DNA from: Chrysomallon squamiferum
Taxonomy: Eukaryota > Mollusca > Gastropoda > Neomphalida > Peltospiridae
Direction of reading: 5' to 3'
NCBI GenBank assembly: GCA_012295275.1
Contig: CM022673.1
Span: forward strand, 20,731,913-20,791,912
DNA length: 60,000 nt
In this document: positions 30,703-40,826 of the stretch, piece by piece
Layout: each line of letters starts with the position of its first letter
Numbering within the stretch: position 1 is the stretch's first letter
The notes under the pieces: generated by a model
Database searches by the model: none
Told to the model about the DNA's origin: nothing
The model's input: the letters and a program-made list of their open reading frames with translations, nothing else
Made by a program: the position numbers and the translations under genes

Positions 30703-31303
30703 TAATTTTAAGAAGAAAGGTACTTTTCAGCAAGCACCCAAAAATAAAATTAAAAGAACATACATTACCACTAAAATAAAGAACATATCCAATCTAGTGC
30801 ATGATCACTACTATGAAAATGTGCATTATAGTCATGATAAAAATGTAAAAACTGTTGACCAAGATGCTACTGATTTAGGATTCATCTGGAAACCTATGAA
30901 GAATTTTGGCAACACCTGCTGGTTTAATGCAGTGATGCAAGCCCTAGCAGCAAGTGATTCAGGACGGTATTTCTGTATGAAAATAAATGAGAGCCTGTAA
31001 TAGTATATTCTGATAATAATGTAAAATTACCTGTTCAGATAGCAGAAGAAAAATTTGAAAGATGAAAATAAGCATTGGGTAGAGAGGTACCAGATGATAT
31101 TTCACACAATGCAGTATTAAATGTTGCTTATGCAAAACAAATATTAATGGTCAGCAAGATGCTAATGAGTTTTTTCCTAAAATTATTGGCAATCTAACTG
31201 AAAGGGTTCAAGGTAGTATTATTTTGCAACACAAATATATTTGTTTACAGAGTAGCTCAACAACATTCACTGAAAATAATTATGGGCATTTCATAACATG
31301 ACA
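30641..31303 (+). pseudogene. Ubiquitin-specific protease-like domain attached to the transposase
   Basis: The frame from 30641 to 31000 ends with WKPMKNFGNTCWFNAVMQAL. This is the USP Cys-box (GNTCxxNxxxQxL); the nucleophile codon is TGC at 30917-30919. About 235 nt downstream, in another frame, GQQDANEFF (31149-31175) matches the USP QQDAxEF motif, and ENNYGHF (about 31274-31294) could be part of the His-box neighbourhood. In-frame stops after KINE, near 31064 and at 31301, plus several frame changes, show this half is not intact. USPs remove ubiquitin; a role in a transposon is unknown to me. Confidence 0.6.
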
Positions 31304-31405
31304 CCTTGATGCAATAGGCTATAGTTCTTTGCAACAGTTATTTGAACATTTTATTAAATCAAAGACAGTACAAAAGGCACATGCTCACATAATAAATGTT
31401 TGTTA

Positions 31406-32435
31406 AAGAAACACTTAGTTTCTTTCCCTTCAACTCTTATTTTCACAATTCAGAGATTTTTATTTGATAAATATATGAGAAAACATTCAAATTATGTTCA
31501 AGTTTCTCACAATTTGTTCATAAAAAGTAACAGTTTAAACTTTTAAGATATAAAACATATTTACTTTTGCGTTTTAAAAATGTTACATAAAGTGTTTCTT
31601 GCCTGAAATGTAAAATGTTGTCTAGAGTTGTTTCCCTTTAGGATTAAGTTCTTCAGTTTTGTGTATGCACATTGAGTGGAAGAATGTAAGACTTCAGTAT
31701 CTTATAACTGCTGACTTAGGTAATGCTAATTTTAGGTCACATTAAAATGAATCTGTTGATAGTTTAATTCTTAAATTGATCTTCCAATATCTGTTTTTGA
31801 ACCTGGATCCTTTTATTCAAATTATTGTCATTTCTCAAATAAATCACATTAACTTAAATGAAATGTCATCAGAATATTTCAAATTGCCATTGTCGACATA
31901 GGAAATATTTTCTGTTGAATGAGTTCCGAATGTTCCAGCATTTCTATTTATCAATACAAAAAGTGATCTTTTGGTGGGGAATACAAAGAAAGAAAGAATT
32001 TTTTTTTAATTATATATATATTTTTTCTTGCTTTTTAAATGACAGGCTTGTCCTTTTTGTCTTAGGTTTAATTTTAATTATGTAGGATAGGGAGGTGTTT
32101 TACTTTACACATAAAGATGGCATCACTTTGTTGATACCCAGCTTTCCCCTATCAAGGTGTTAAGAATTATTTTTACATATTTATATTAATAAGATCTTAT
32201 TTCTTTTTTATTATCTACTGGGTTGTTTTTTTTTCTTTATGTTTTTATTATTCTTGATAAAAAAAAAAAAATCTTAGCATATTCAAAAATTTTAATAATG
32301 TCTTCAGTTTTCTAATATATAAATGTTTATAATAAATACACATATATATTCCTAATTTGTACATTACATGTGCACTTATTTTATAATGTCTGTATTTTGG
32401 AACTTTTTATTTTTTTATTTTATTTTATTTTTTTA
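31406..32435. other. AT-rich noncoding
   Basis: T-rich sequence with short frames of very skewed composition. Possibly the 3' end of the transposon and beyond. Nothing else recognised. Confidence 0.5.
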
Positions 32436-33058
32436 AATAATAAAAAGTTTAATTGTAATATATTTGTCATTAACAAAAAATTAAATTTAGTCATAAAACT
32501 AGTAGCAGATGTTTACAGTGATTTTCTTCTGTTTTTTTCTTGTTTCTTTTTTTTTTTTTTTTTTTTTGACAATAATAAAAAGTTTAATTTGTTTAAATCA
32601 TTATTTACAAAAATTAAAGTTAATCATAAAACTAGTATTACAGGTGTTTTTTTTACCAAAATAAAAAGTTTAATTGTATTTCATTTGATATTTACATAAC
32701 AATTAAATGTAATCAAAAAAAATAGTATGTACACATATTCACAGTGTTTATTTATTTTTTATTTTTTTCACAATAATAAAGTTCAATTTGTTTGACTTGT
32801 TATTTACAAAAAATTAAATATAATCATAAAACTATTACAGATATTTACAGTGAGTTTTTTTTTTTCACAATAATAAAAAGTATGGTTTTATTTGATTTGT
32901 TATTTAAAGAAAATTAAATTTAATGAAAAAAGTAGCATGTACAGATATTTAAAGTGTTTGTTTGTTTTTTCAATAATAAGAAGTTAAACTGTATTTGATT
33001 TGTTATTTACCATACATTTTTTTTTTAATTTAATCATAAAACTACAGATATTTAAATG
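32436..33058. repeat. AT-rich minisatellite, about six copies
   Basis: Degenerate direct repeats begin near 32436, 32571, 32659, 32771, 32868 and 32970. Each has the order AATAATAAAAAGTTTAATT - TTTGATTTGTTATTTAC - AAATTAAATNTAATCATAAAACTA - CAGATATTTACAGTG - T-run. Spacing is about 85-135 bp, with the difference mostly in the T-run. The Phe/Lys-rich frames here are artefacts. Confidence 0.85.
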
Positions 33059-33475
33059 TTTTTTTTTTTTGTTTTTTGTTTTTTTACCTTTATAATGTAA
33101 AAACAGTCTTGTCCTTTTTCCTAATTGTTCTTTTTTCTTAGTGGTCTGTAAAACAAATGAATGAATATTTAAGCCCACCTCAATGATAATGAAGTTAAAC
33201 ATATTTTATATAATAACTTTGTCAAAGTAAGTATAAAAACTGATTTTACCTAATAATTATATTGTAGCAGGATATGTACATTTCTGTTACCTGTTGCCTG
33301 TAATGGATTTGTTTTAGGTTCAGGTGTTTGTAAAGAAGATATGGCTGTTAAGATATTGGATGGATGATTAGAAGAATGAGTGATTTAGAAAATATGTAAG
33401 TTTTCTTTTCTTTATATATACACAGGCAAAAAACACGAAATAGCTATTGCAGTGGTGTGGACTTAACTTTTTTGG

Positions 33476-33536
33476 TCAGGATGAAACCTGCAAAATACCA
33501 ATAAAGATAAACCATATGTTTTGAAATAACAGTAAC

Positions 33537-33605
<69 letters not shown>

Positions 33606-34872
33606 AAAAGAAAAATAATAAAAGAAGACATTTTGTTCTCAAACTGTTTACCTTTTTGTATCTATTTATTTATTAAACAGTTTGAAGCAAAGATACACTC
33701 CTAAGAAACATGAACAAGATATTTAAACCAAAGTATTCTGTGATTAAATAAAGCTTTCAAAATAATAACATGACAAATCAAGATCTAATAACATATACAC
33801 AAAATTATTACCAATGACTCTTTTTCAAATGACAAACACATACATTTTCCTATGCTTATTTTAATAGTTACTTTATCTGATTCATGTTAATGGTTACTTT
33901 CTTCCTGGATTTTCTTTTGTTTTTTCTCTTGTTTTTTTTTGTTTTGTTTGTTTTGTTTGTTAATAACATTAATTAAGATTTATTAATAGTAACTCACTTG
34001 TGTATGGTGTTTCTTCCAGAGAAGTGGACCTTTAAATAAAAGGAAATTAGAAAGTGTAGACTAAATAAATTTTGTTACTTCAAAATTTTCTTTTTGGAGA
34101 ACAGACTTTGTTAATATTAAGGAAAGAGAAGCATAATAATATATAATATGTAATAATTGATGAAAATAAAAGTTTATTCTTATTTTTTTCCTAGATGTAC
34201 TTTCTCTATCGATTGTGTTCACTTACTGATATATAAAGTATTCTATAAGACTTTTAATGATAACAATATTTCCAGATGTTAAAAAGTTTTACACACCTTT
34301 CTTTTGTACTTGTCTGTCTGTGGAGTCTGGATAAAACACAAAAGCACATTTAACATATTACATTTTTATCATTACACTGTACACAAATTAATGAACAAAG
34401 TAATATAAAATCTTAATATAAGTGTCATGAAATATAAAATCTAAATAGAATTTTTCCTAAAAGTTAATAAAGGAATAAACTATACTGAGATTTTTTTTTT
34501 TTTTTTAGTTTCACAATAAAGAAAATGTGAATGAATGGACTACATAATATTTTTCTTTTACAGAGGTCAGCAAAGAAAACAACAGACAATACATGATGGG
34601 CTTACTGATTAAAACTAGATTTTTAAAGGCATTTTTCCCATAGGGATTCAATATTATTGATGAATCAATGATGGGGCTCTGACTGGATTGGGAAATGGCT
34701 GTAAGTAGAACTGATCCTGTATATCTCAAAGCTCAACCACAATAAAGAGTCTAGCACAATCTCTAATGGGAATGCTGACATTAAACACAACCATTAACTA
34801 GTCTTTATTTTACTTTTTAAAATTTTATTTATTTATTTATTTATTTATTTTTATTTATTATTATTATTATTA

Positions 34873-34914
<42 letters not shown>

Positions 34915-36940
34915 TGTTGTTGTTGTTGTTTCATTTTTTTGTCTGAAATTATGGAAAATGTTCAGCTGTAAATGACAGAACAACTTTATTTATTAACAAT
35001 TACTTTAAATATTTTCATCCAATTTTTTCGAATGATGGTTTTTTAAAAAATAATAATAAAATAAAATAAATTAAGTAATTTAAAAAGAAAAAACAAAGAA
35101 ACCAAAAGAAAAAAAAAGGGAGTTTCACTTTTATACAATAATTTTTCTTAATCATTACAAAATATTGATTACAGCAATTTGTTTAATATTTTAATCCATT
35201 TTTTCGTGATAGTTTATTAGAACTTAGACAACATTGAATTAAAATGTGGTTTTATATTAGTTGCAACTGTCAATGATTTATAAAGAAATATATATTGCCA
35301 AGATAGCAATATATTGTAACTCGTTGCTAATTAAGTAGAATTATCATTTCAGCAGTGGAAAGATAATTTCTTTCATTTTCTAAAGAATGGATATGTACAT
35401 GATTTTAGTTGTTTATCGTTGCAAGGTGTCTCTTAAAACACTGCTGTACAGTAAATGTGCACGAATAGGCTGATTAAAAATACTTACCGGTCGGTGGAGT
35501 GTAGCCATCAATTTCAATATAGAACTGGAAAGTGAAATTATAGAATTAAGTTTAGTTTTGTAATGTTTAAAAATTACTTTCTTCTTAACTTTTTAAAATG
35601 ATTAATATTGTTTTAATTTCAATTGACAGAGTCAGGTAACTATGCAGTTGGTGGGGAAATATCACTGAGTTTCTAAACTATATTATGGTTTTATATTTCA
35701 GAGTTATAAATTAGATTTTAATCCATTCTAAATAAATATGTATTAGCTGATTTAGTAGAGAATATTAATAGAGGATATTAATTTTGTAAGGACAGTGTAA
35801 TAAAATAAAATGTAACAACTGAATGTTTTCATCATATTAATGTTTGAAACTTACAATGAGGTCTTCTTCCTCCTCTCTCACACCTGTATTATCCTGAAAT
35901 GATGCATACCAATCAATTAACAACAAATAATTACCAGTAATCGATATTTTTCATTAAAATATTCCTCATAATTAAAAAAAAACAAAAATACAAACAAAAT
36001 AATAATGAAATAAAAATTTATTTAACGCTTAAAATTACTAGTAAATTAAACAATTAATACTGATGATAGTAAATTCTTATTTAATGAAAAGACATCTCCC
36101 GAAAACAAAGACTATATATGTATACTTAAAATAAATAAATAAATGAAAGAAAGAAAGGGAAAAAATATATATATTGCTTTAAATTACAAACAAAAAGAAT
36201 ATTAAAGTAATAATTACCGGGGTGTGTTCAAAGTCTTGAGAAGTCTTGGTCACTGGACATGTAAAATCTACAAGATTTACAGAACTTAGATAATCTTTTG
36301 AAAATATAATTACAAGATAGATAAATTGACATTTACAATTTTAAAATTCAGAATAAACATCCATTACACAATATTAAAATCTGTAAACTTGTATTAGAAT
36401 ATTATATACATATGAATTTAAAATAATTTATAATTTATATCAAACTACAAATTGTTTCGTAGACTTTGTTTTGTCATTATTAAACAAACATTGAAATATA
36501 TGTGCTTTATGTACTGTGGCTAAAGAAACTGTATATTGTAAACTTAATTAAATACCCACCATAGATTTCAAAAATATTTGTGTTATTCTGAAAAAGTAAA
36601 ATAAAATTAAACATATAAATAATTTAACAATCAAGAATATTTTTATTAGTAGTATTGTTGTTGTTACTGGAATCAAAGAACTGTTTAGTAATGAACATAT
36701 TTTTACCAATATTTACTTTCATGGTAGTTAAAATTTTAAAACACTTATGTTTCAATTCCCTTTAATATTTAAAGATATTAGATTAAATTCAAATCAGATT
36801 CAATAATTCACGATTTTGATAACTCTAATTTGTATCATTTGTAAAATTTCTTTCATTAACAGTATTAATATTTGCTTATAATGTCTAAATGCTCTGTTTA
36901 GAATAATGCTGTTGTTAGATTCTTCTCCTCCTCCTTCTTT

Positions 36941-36971
<31 letters not shown>

Positions 36972-36973
36972 TT

Positions 36974-37019
<46 letters not shown>

Positions 37020-37905
37020 AGATTTATTTGTATATTTGTTCGTTTGCTTGTTTCTTTATCCCAAGTTATGAAGTTCACAAAAAAGGTGTTCTAAATTAAT
37101 TTGGAAAAAGTATTTAAAAGTGAAGAATACAAATAAAACATACCTGGGTAGTATCGGCAGTGCCAGCGATTTCGTAGCCTTCCGGAAAATATATATATTC
37201 ACTTTTAAAAAAAAAAAAGAGAAAAAGAAAAAAGAAAGATAATTAGAGGTACTGTATATTATATATATAATTAAAAAGTAGGGCTGTAAAATCCCTGCAT
37301 ATCGTAGACTTAGCTGAAATTCAAAGAGGCATAATACTGTAAATAGGATGAACAAAGTTATCTCCCTTCACCCGAAGTCGTTTAAATCCTAGAGCATAGC
37401 CTAATACAGAAACTGAGGGAACTAACTATGAATGTCATTGCTTTGATTAAAGTTAAGAAATCTTTTAAAAATGGAGTTATGTGGTAGTGGTACTAGTGAC
37501 ATTAAATCGTTATTGAAACAATCACATATATTCCTAATTTTAATATCTAAAAGTTTGAATGATCGGATAACAGTAGATAATAAATTTTATTAATAGTAGA
37601 TTTATAAAATCAAATATGAATATAAATCGGTAATCATGCAGTTTAAATCTTCGTGTTGTCGGCATTGACTGGTTTGTCCATAGACATATAGTATTTTCGC
37701 AGCAAAAGAGTTATAAATCATAGCAAAACTGCAAGGTTACCAATAAATTTATCATACATAATTATAATGAATTTTGACGTGTTATAAAATCTTACTTGAT
37801 TCCAGGATATTCGTGTTTTTTTTTTTCCTCTTTCGAGAGAAAAAAGATTTTCTTAAGAAATTCATCTAGCAAAGCGATAATTAACAACGCAAATCTGGTT
37901 GTCAT
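33476..37905 (-). CDS. Unrecognised protein encoded by nine small exons
   Basis: Found by reading minus-strand splice sites. Coding exons: 37796-37905, 37144-37201, 36560-36587, 36218-36252, 35855-35893, 35488-35524, 34297-34326, 33998-34029 and 33476-33487 (110, 58, 28, 35, 39, 37, 30, 32 and 12 nt). All eight introns are GT-AG, and the joined 381 nt form one open frame of 126 codons plus stop. The start (MTTRFALLIIALLDEF) has a hydrophobic stretch at residues 5-13 that could be a signal peptide or anchor. A basic KEEKKKHEY patch follows at about 25-33. The middle is acidic and aromatic (EYIYFPEGYEIAGT, VREEEEDLIFYIEIDGYTPPT), and the C-terminus is basic (WKKHHTQVSS). One N-glycosylation sequon, NNT, opens exon 3. 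I recognise no family. The frame stays open upstream of the ATG to 38002, so an earlier start or an upstream exon is possible. A CRE lies 6 nt upstream of the ATG. Eight introns with consistent phase make chance unlikely. Confidence 0.7.
33537..33599. repeat. (AAT)n microsatellite
   Basis: AAT array, followed by AAAT units, inside the last intron of the micro-exon gene. Confidence 0.97.
34826..34931. repeat. (TTTA)n/(TTA)n/(TTG)n compound microsatellite
   Basis: TTTA units pass into TTA and then GTTGTTGTT, within the intron between 34326 and 35488. Confidence 0.96.
36927..37017. repeat. (TTC)n-(TTA)n-(TTTA)n compound microsatellite
   Basis: Lies in the intron between exons 2 and 3 of the micro-exon gene. 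The Phe/Leu frame across it is an artefact. Confidence 0.96.
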
Positions 37906-37910
37906 AGATA

Positions 37911-37918
37911 TGACGTCA
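37911..37918 (-). promoter_or_regulatory. Perfect CRE palindrome at the micro-exon gene start
   Basis: TGACGTCA, the full cAMP-response element, lies 6 nt upstream of the proposed ATG at 37905. If transcription starts nearby this is a core-promoter CREB/ATF site. If the longer 5' frame is used, it lies inside an exon. Confidence 0.4.
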
Positions 37919-37964
37919 TATAATTCATTTCTAATTTTTATTTCTATGTTACATTCGGTTTGAA

Positions 37965-38398
37965 CTGGGAACAGTCGGCAAAAAGACGTAAAACAGAAAC
38001 GTTAATCTATTATCATAACGGAGTAGTTAGTGCATTTTCAGAAATGAATAAAACATCAGTTTATAAAATTACTGTAATATATTCCGTGGTGTTTCTTTAT
38101 CTTTATTATTGTAGACATTATTTTATATTATTTCGTTTTATTTTAAAAGCTTCTTTTTTTTTTATCTGTTAAATGTAAATTGTGAATAACAGCATGATAG
38201 TTGAACGAAATAATTGCAACATTTCATTATTGACTTCACAGGGCTGCATTTACTGAATTACGGGTATTTTATTTTTTTTTTTATTTTTTATTATTTATTT
38301 ATTTTTAAACAACGACAACAAAAACAAACGAAAAAACAACATAAACAGACTGACAGACAGACAGTTAGACTGTAACCCCTCAACTTAAAAATTAATAA
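37965..38398. other. AT-rich flank of the micro-exon gene
   Basis: A minus-strand acceptor-like site (GACTGTTCCCAG) ends at 37965. The rest is T-rich sequence with a GACAGACAGACAG run near 38350. No separate gene. Confidence 0.4.
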
Positions 38399-39240
38399 TG
38401 GCCGGTAAATATTTGGAATTAACTCTCTTAATTTCTTTTAGCTCACTGGTAAAACGACGAAAGATTCAATATATAAATATATATGAAAACACTGGAAGTC
38501 GAAAAAGTTTGGAACTTTAAAAAAAAAAAAAAAAAAAAAAAGAATTTTTTTTTTAAAATAACAAAAACCACCTAATTTGATCATGAATTTTGATTTTCTC
38601 ACAATATAACAATAATAAAAATATAAATCAATCAATCAACAGCAAACAGATGAATGAATAATTAAATAAATGAAATAAAATGAATAAATCGTGGTAAATA
38701 AATAAAATGTAAAACAAATTTCCTTTTCATATTGTTTTCGTAATGGCAGAATATGTTTTAAAAATAGCAAATTCTCACTCTAACATGGACACATATTTAT
38801 TTATTTATTTATTTATTATTATGATGATGATGTAGATGATGTAAGCTAGGTAAGCACGAGTGTGGTGCTCCAGGATTTGGAGGTGCATTTTACATAGAAC
38901 ATTAGTCATGGCCTGAATGCAGACGACATTGATTGAAAAGAGGAATATTTAAAATTAACTCCCTTAATATTTTAGCTCACTGGTAAAACAACGAAATCAA
39001 ATAAGCTAATACTTGTACATAAATTAAATATAAAAGAAATTACCTTTTCATATTAAATTTTTGATAATGGAGAATATGTTTTAGAAATAGGACATTTTTG
39101 CGTCTCTAACATGGACACTAATTTAGTTATTTTATTTATTAAATATGATGATGAATTAAGCTAGGTGGTCCAAGATTTGGAGGACATTTTACGTAGAACA
39201 TTCGTCATGGCCGGAACGCAGACCACATTAACTGAAAAGT
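38399..39240. repeat. Diverged tandem duplication of an interspersed-repeat unit
   Basis: Two direct copies, about 38399-38940 and 38941-39240. Both contain, in order, AATATTTRRAATTAACTCYCTTAATWTYTTTTAGCTCACTGGTAAAACRACGAAA, a CCTTTTCATATT...GAATATGTTTTARAAATAG block, CTAACATGGACAC, ATGATGATG, AGCTAGGT, and CAGGATTTGGAGG...CATTTTAC...TAGAACATT.GTCATGGCC. The first copy is longer because of A-run and TTTA insertions. Confidence 0.9.
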
Positions 39241-39374
39241 AAATTGTTTATAAGCACTTCGTTGTCTATGACAAGTACTGAAGTAAGAGAAACATACGAT
39301 ATCGAAGTGATCAGACTAAATCATTTGTTTTGAAAAAATAAAGAATAAATGTTTTCTTGTTGTTATTTTTTCTA

Positions 39375-39580
39375 TTTTTTTAACCCAAACCTTAATCCCA
39401 AGCTTAACCCAAACTCTGACAATAACCACAACCCTAAAACTGATTCTAACGCTAATCCTAAAGCAACAAAGGTCATTTTCACAACCAGAAGTTGCGGGTT
39501 ACCCCCGAAGTTGAAATTGCGTTGGCGCCACCAATCCTTTGGAAGTGCCCTGCAGTTGCCCCTAGCCCTCTGAGTCGTAT
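39375..39580. repeat. Degenerate telomere-like hexamer tract with CG-rich tail
   Basis: 39380-39465 is built from variants of AACCCTAA/AACCCAAAC (CCCAAACCTTAATCCCAAGC and so on), a degenerate relative of the animal telomere unit. It is followed by a C+G-rich segment (39490-39570: gttgcgggttacccccgaag and following). The joined structure looks like an interspersed repeat family, not a gene. Confidence 0.6.
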
Positions 39581-40390
39581 ACCTATAAATATTTTAATAC
39601 ACACATATATATAAATGGGTTTCTTTTTGTCTGTAATCAGGTATGTTTCTGTACCCATCTACATACATGGATGTTTTTCTTTAGTCAGTGTATTTTTGCC
39701 AATATATATTATGGTCACTAGCAATGAATATATTTAAATACATATATTGCAGGATGCTGATTAGTAAAGCCATGTAGCAACTACATTTTGTAGGGCATCT
39801 GATGCTTATTTTCAAATTAATTTTTGTAACTAAATACAGTGCTTATTTATTTATTTGATTGTTTTTAGGATGCAACAATTCAGTCAAAATATGTATTTGT
39901 ATGTGTTTGATATAATGTAATTCCTAACCTTATTCAACATCATCATAGGCTGGACATTAATTATTGGTTATTATCACACTGATGTTTGTAATTTGGAGAA
40001 ATCTTAAGAGGAAACTTGCGAAAATTTGATAGATGCTGTAATTAAATAAATTATTAAATGCACTGAATAGTACATTTTATTTAAAAATAATTTTTGAAAC
40101 GTGCAGGAATAAGTTAAATCGAGCTTAACATTACTATTATTTGAACTAATGGCCTTGGAGATTAAGGTACTTAAAAATGATAGAAACAGTATCTTGATAT
40201 GGATGACAAAATGTATAGTGAAACCTACATAATAGTAAATAGAAAGAATAAAAAATGATTCAAACTACATAACTTGCAGGAAAATTATAAAAAGAAATTC
40301 TGAAACAAATGTTTGTCCTTTGTTCTTGCAGAGATCTATTTAAAAAAAAATAACAGTAATTAAATTACAAATTATCTTTATTTATTTTAT
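39581..40390. other. AT-rich intergenic
   Basis: No exon or repeat of note beyond short TA and TTTA runs. Confidence 0.5.
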
Positions 40391-40435
40391 TTAATTGTTT
40401 TTGTTATTATTATTTTTTAACATTTGAGTCTTTCT

Positions 40436-40745
40436 TGCACAAATTCTGCTGGAAATGCAATGAACTTTCAAGGAATTCCAGATCAAATGTCTTGTGACAT
40501 TTTTGCCTTTACTGAAAGTAAAATTCTTTGACGTGGAAATCATTTTATCCAGTATTCCACTTTCTCTTAACCTACAATGTTTTTCCTTCCACATTCAGTT
40601 TTTCTGGCTGCTGGTCTCTGCTGGATAGGTATGTGAATGGTAGTCAAAGGAAGCTTGTGATCTTCATAATAAAAATGAATTTCCTTCCCATCTTGGTGGG
40701 TGACAGCTTTTTATTGCCTTTAATAGGATCCATCATGCCAAAAAT
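40436..40745 (-). pseudogene. Possible decayed coding fragment, family unknown
   Basis: On the minus strand the segment has coding-like composition but no single open frame. One frame gives a stretch of the type HQDGKEIHFYYEDHKLPL followed by TTIHIPIQQRPAARKTEC and then a stop near 40579. After a frame change it continues with RQKCHKTFDLEFLESSLHFQ and NLCKKDS. Several in-frame stops make it a candidate retrocopy or transposon remnant. I cannot name the parent gene. Confidence 0.3.
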
Positions 40746-40783
40746 AAACTAATTATTTCTTTAAAGTATTTCTATTAATTAAA

Positions 40784-40826
<43 letters not shown>

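Larger units (their letters stand above)
29397..31405 (+). mobile_element. Decayed DNA transposon: DDE-type transposase with USP-like domain
   Basis: About 2 kb of plus-strand coding-like sequence in several frames. A Lys-rich N-terminal segment (about 29397-29560) is followed by a transposase core (29690-30700), then a segment with ubiquitin-specific-protease signatures (30860-31300). It has no neighbouring host gene in frame and is interrupted by stops and frameshifts. I could not locate terminal inverted repeats or target-site duplications by eye, so the boundaries are approximate. The combination of a DDE transposase with a cysteine protease points to a mobile element rather than a host protease gene. 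Confidence 0.6.

Noticed and set aside
33420-33487. Alternative reading of the last micro-exon gene exon ending in LTKKVKSTPLQ
   Set aside because: That frame does not match the phase 0 exit of the preceding exon (33998-34029). The in-phase reading ends VSS-stop.
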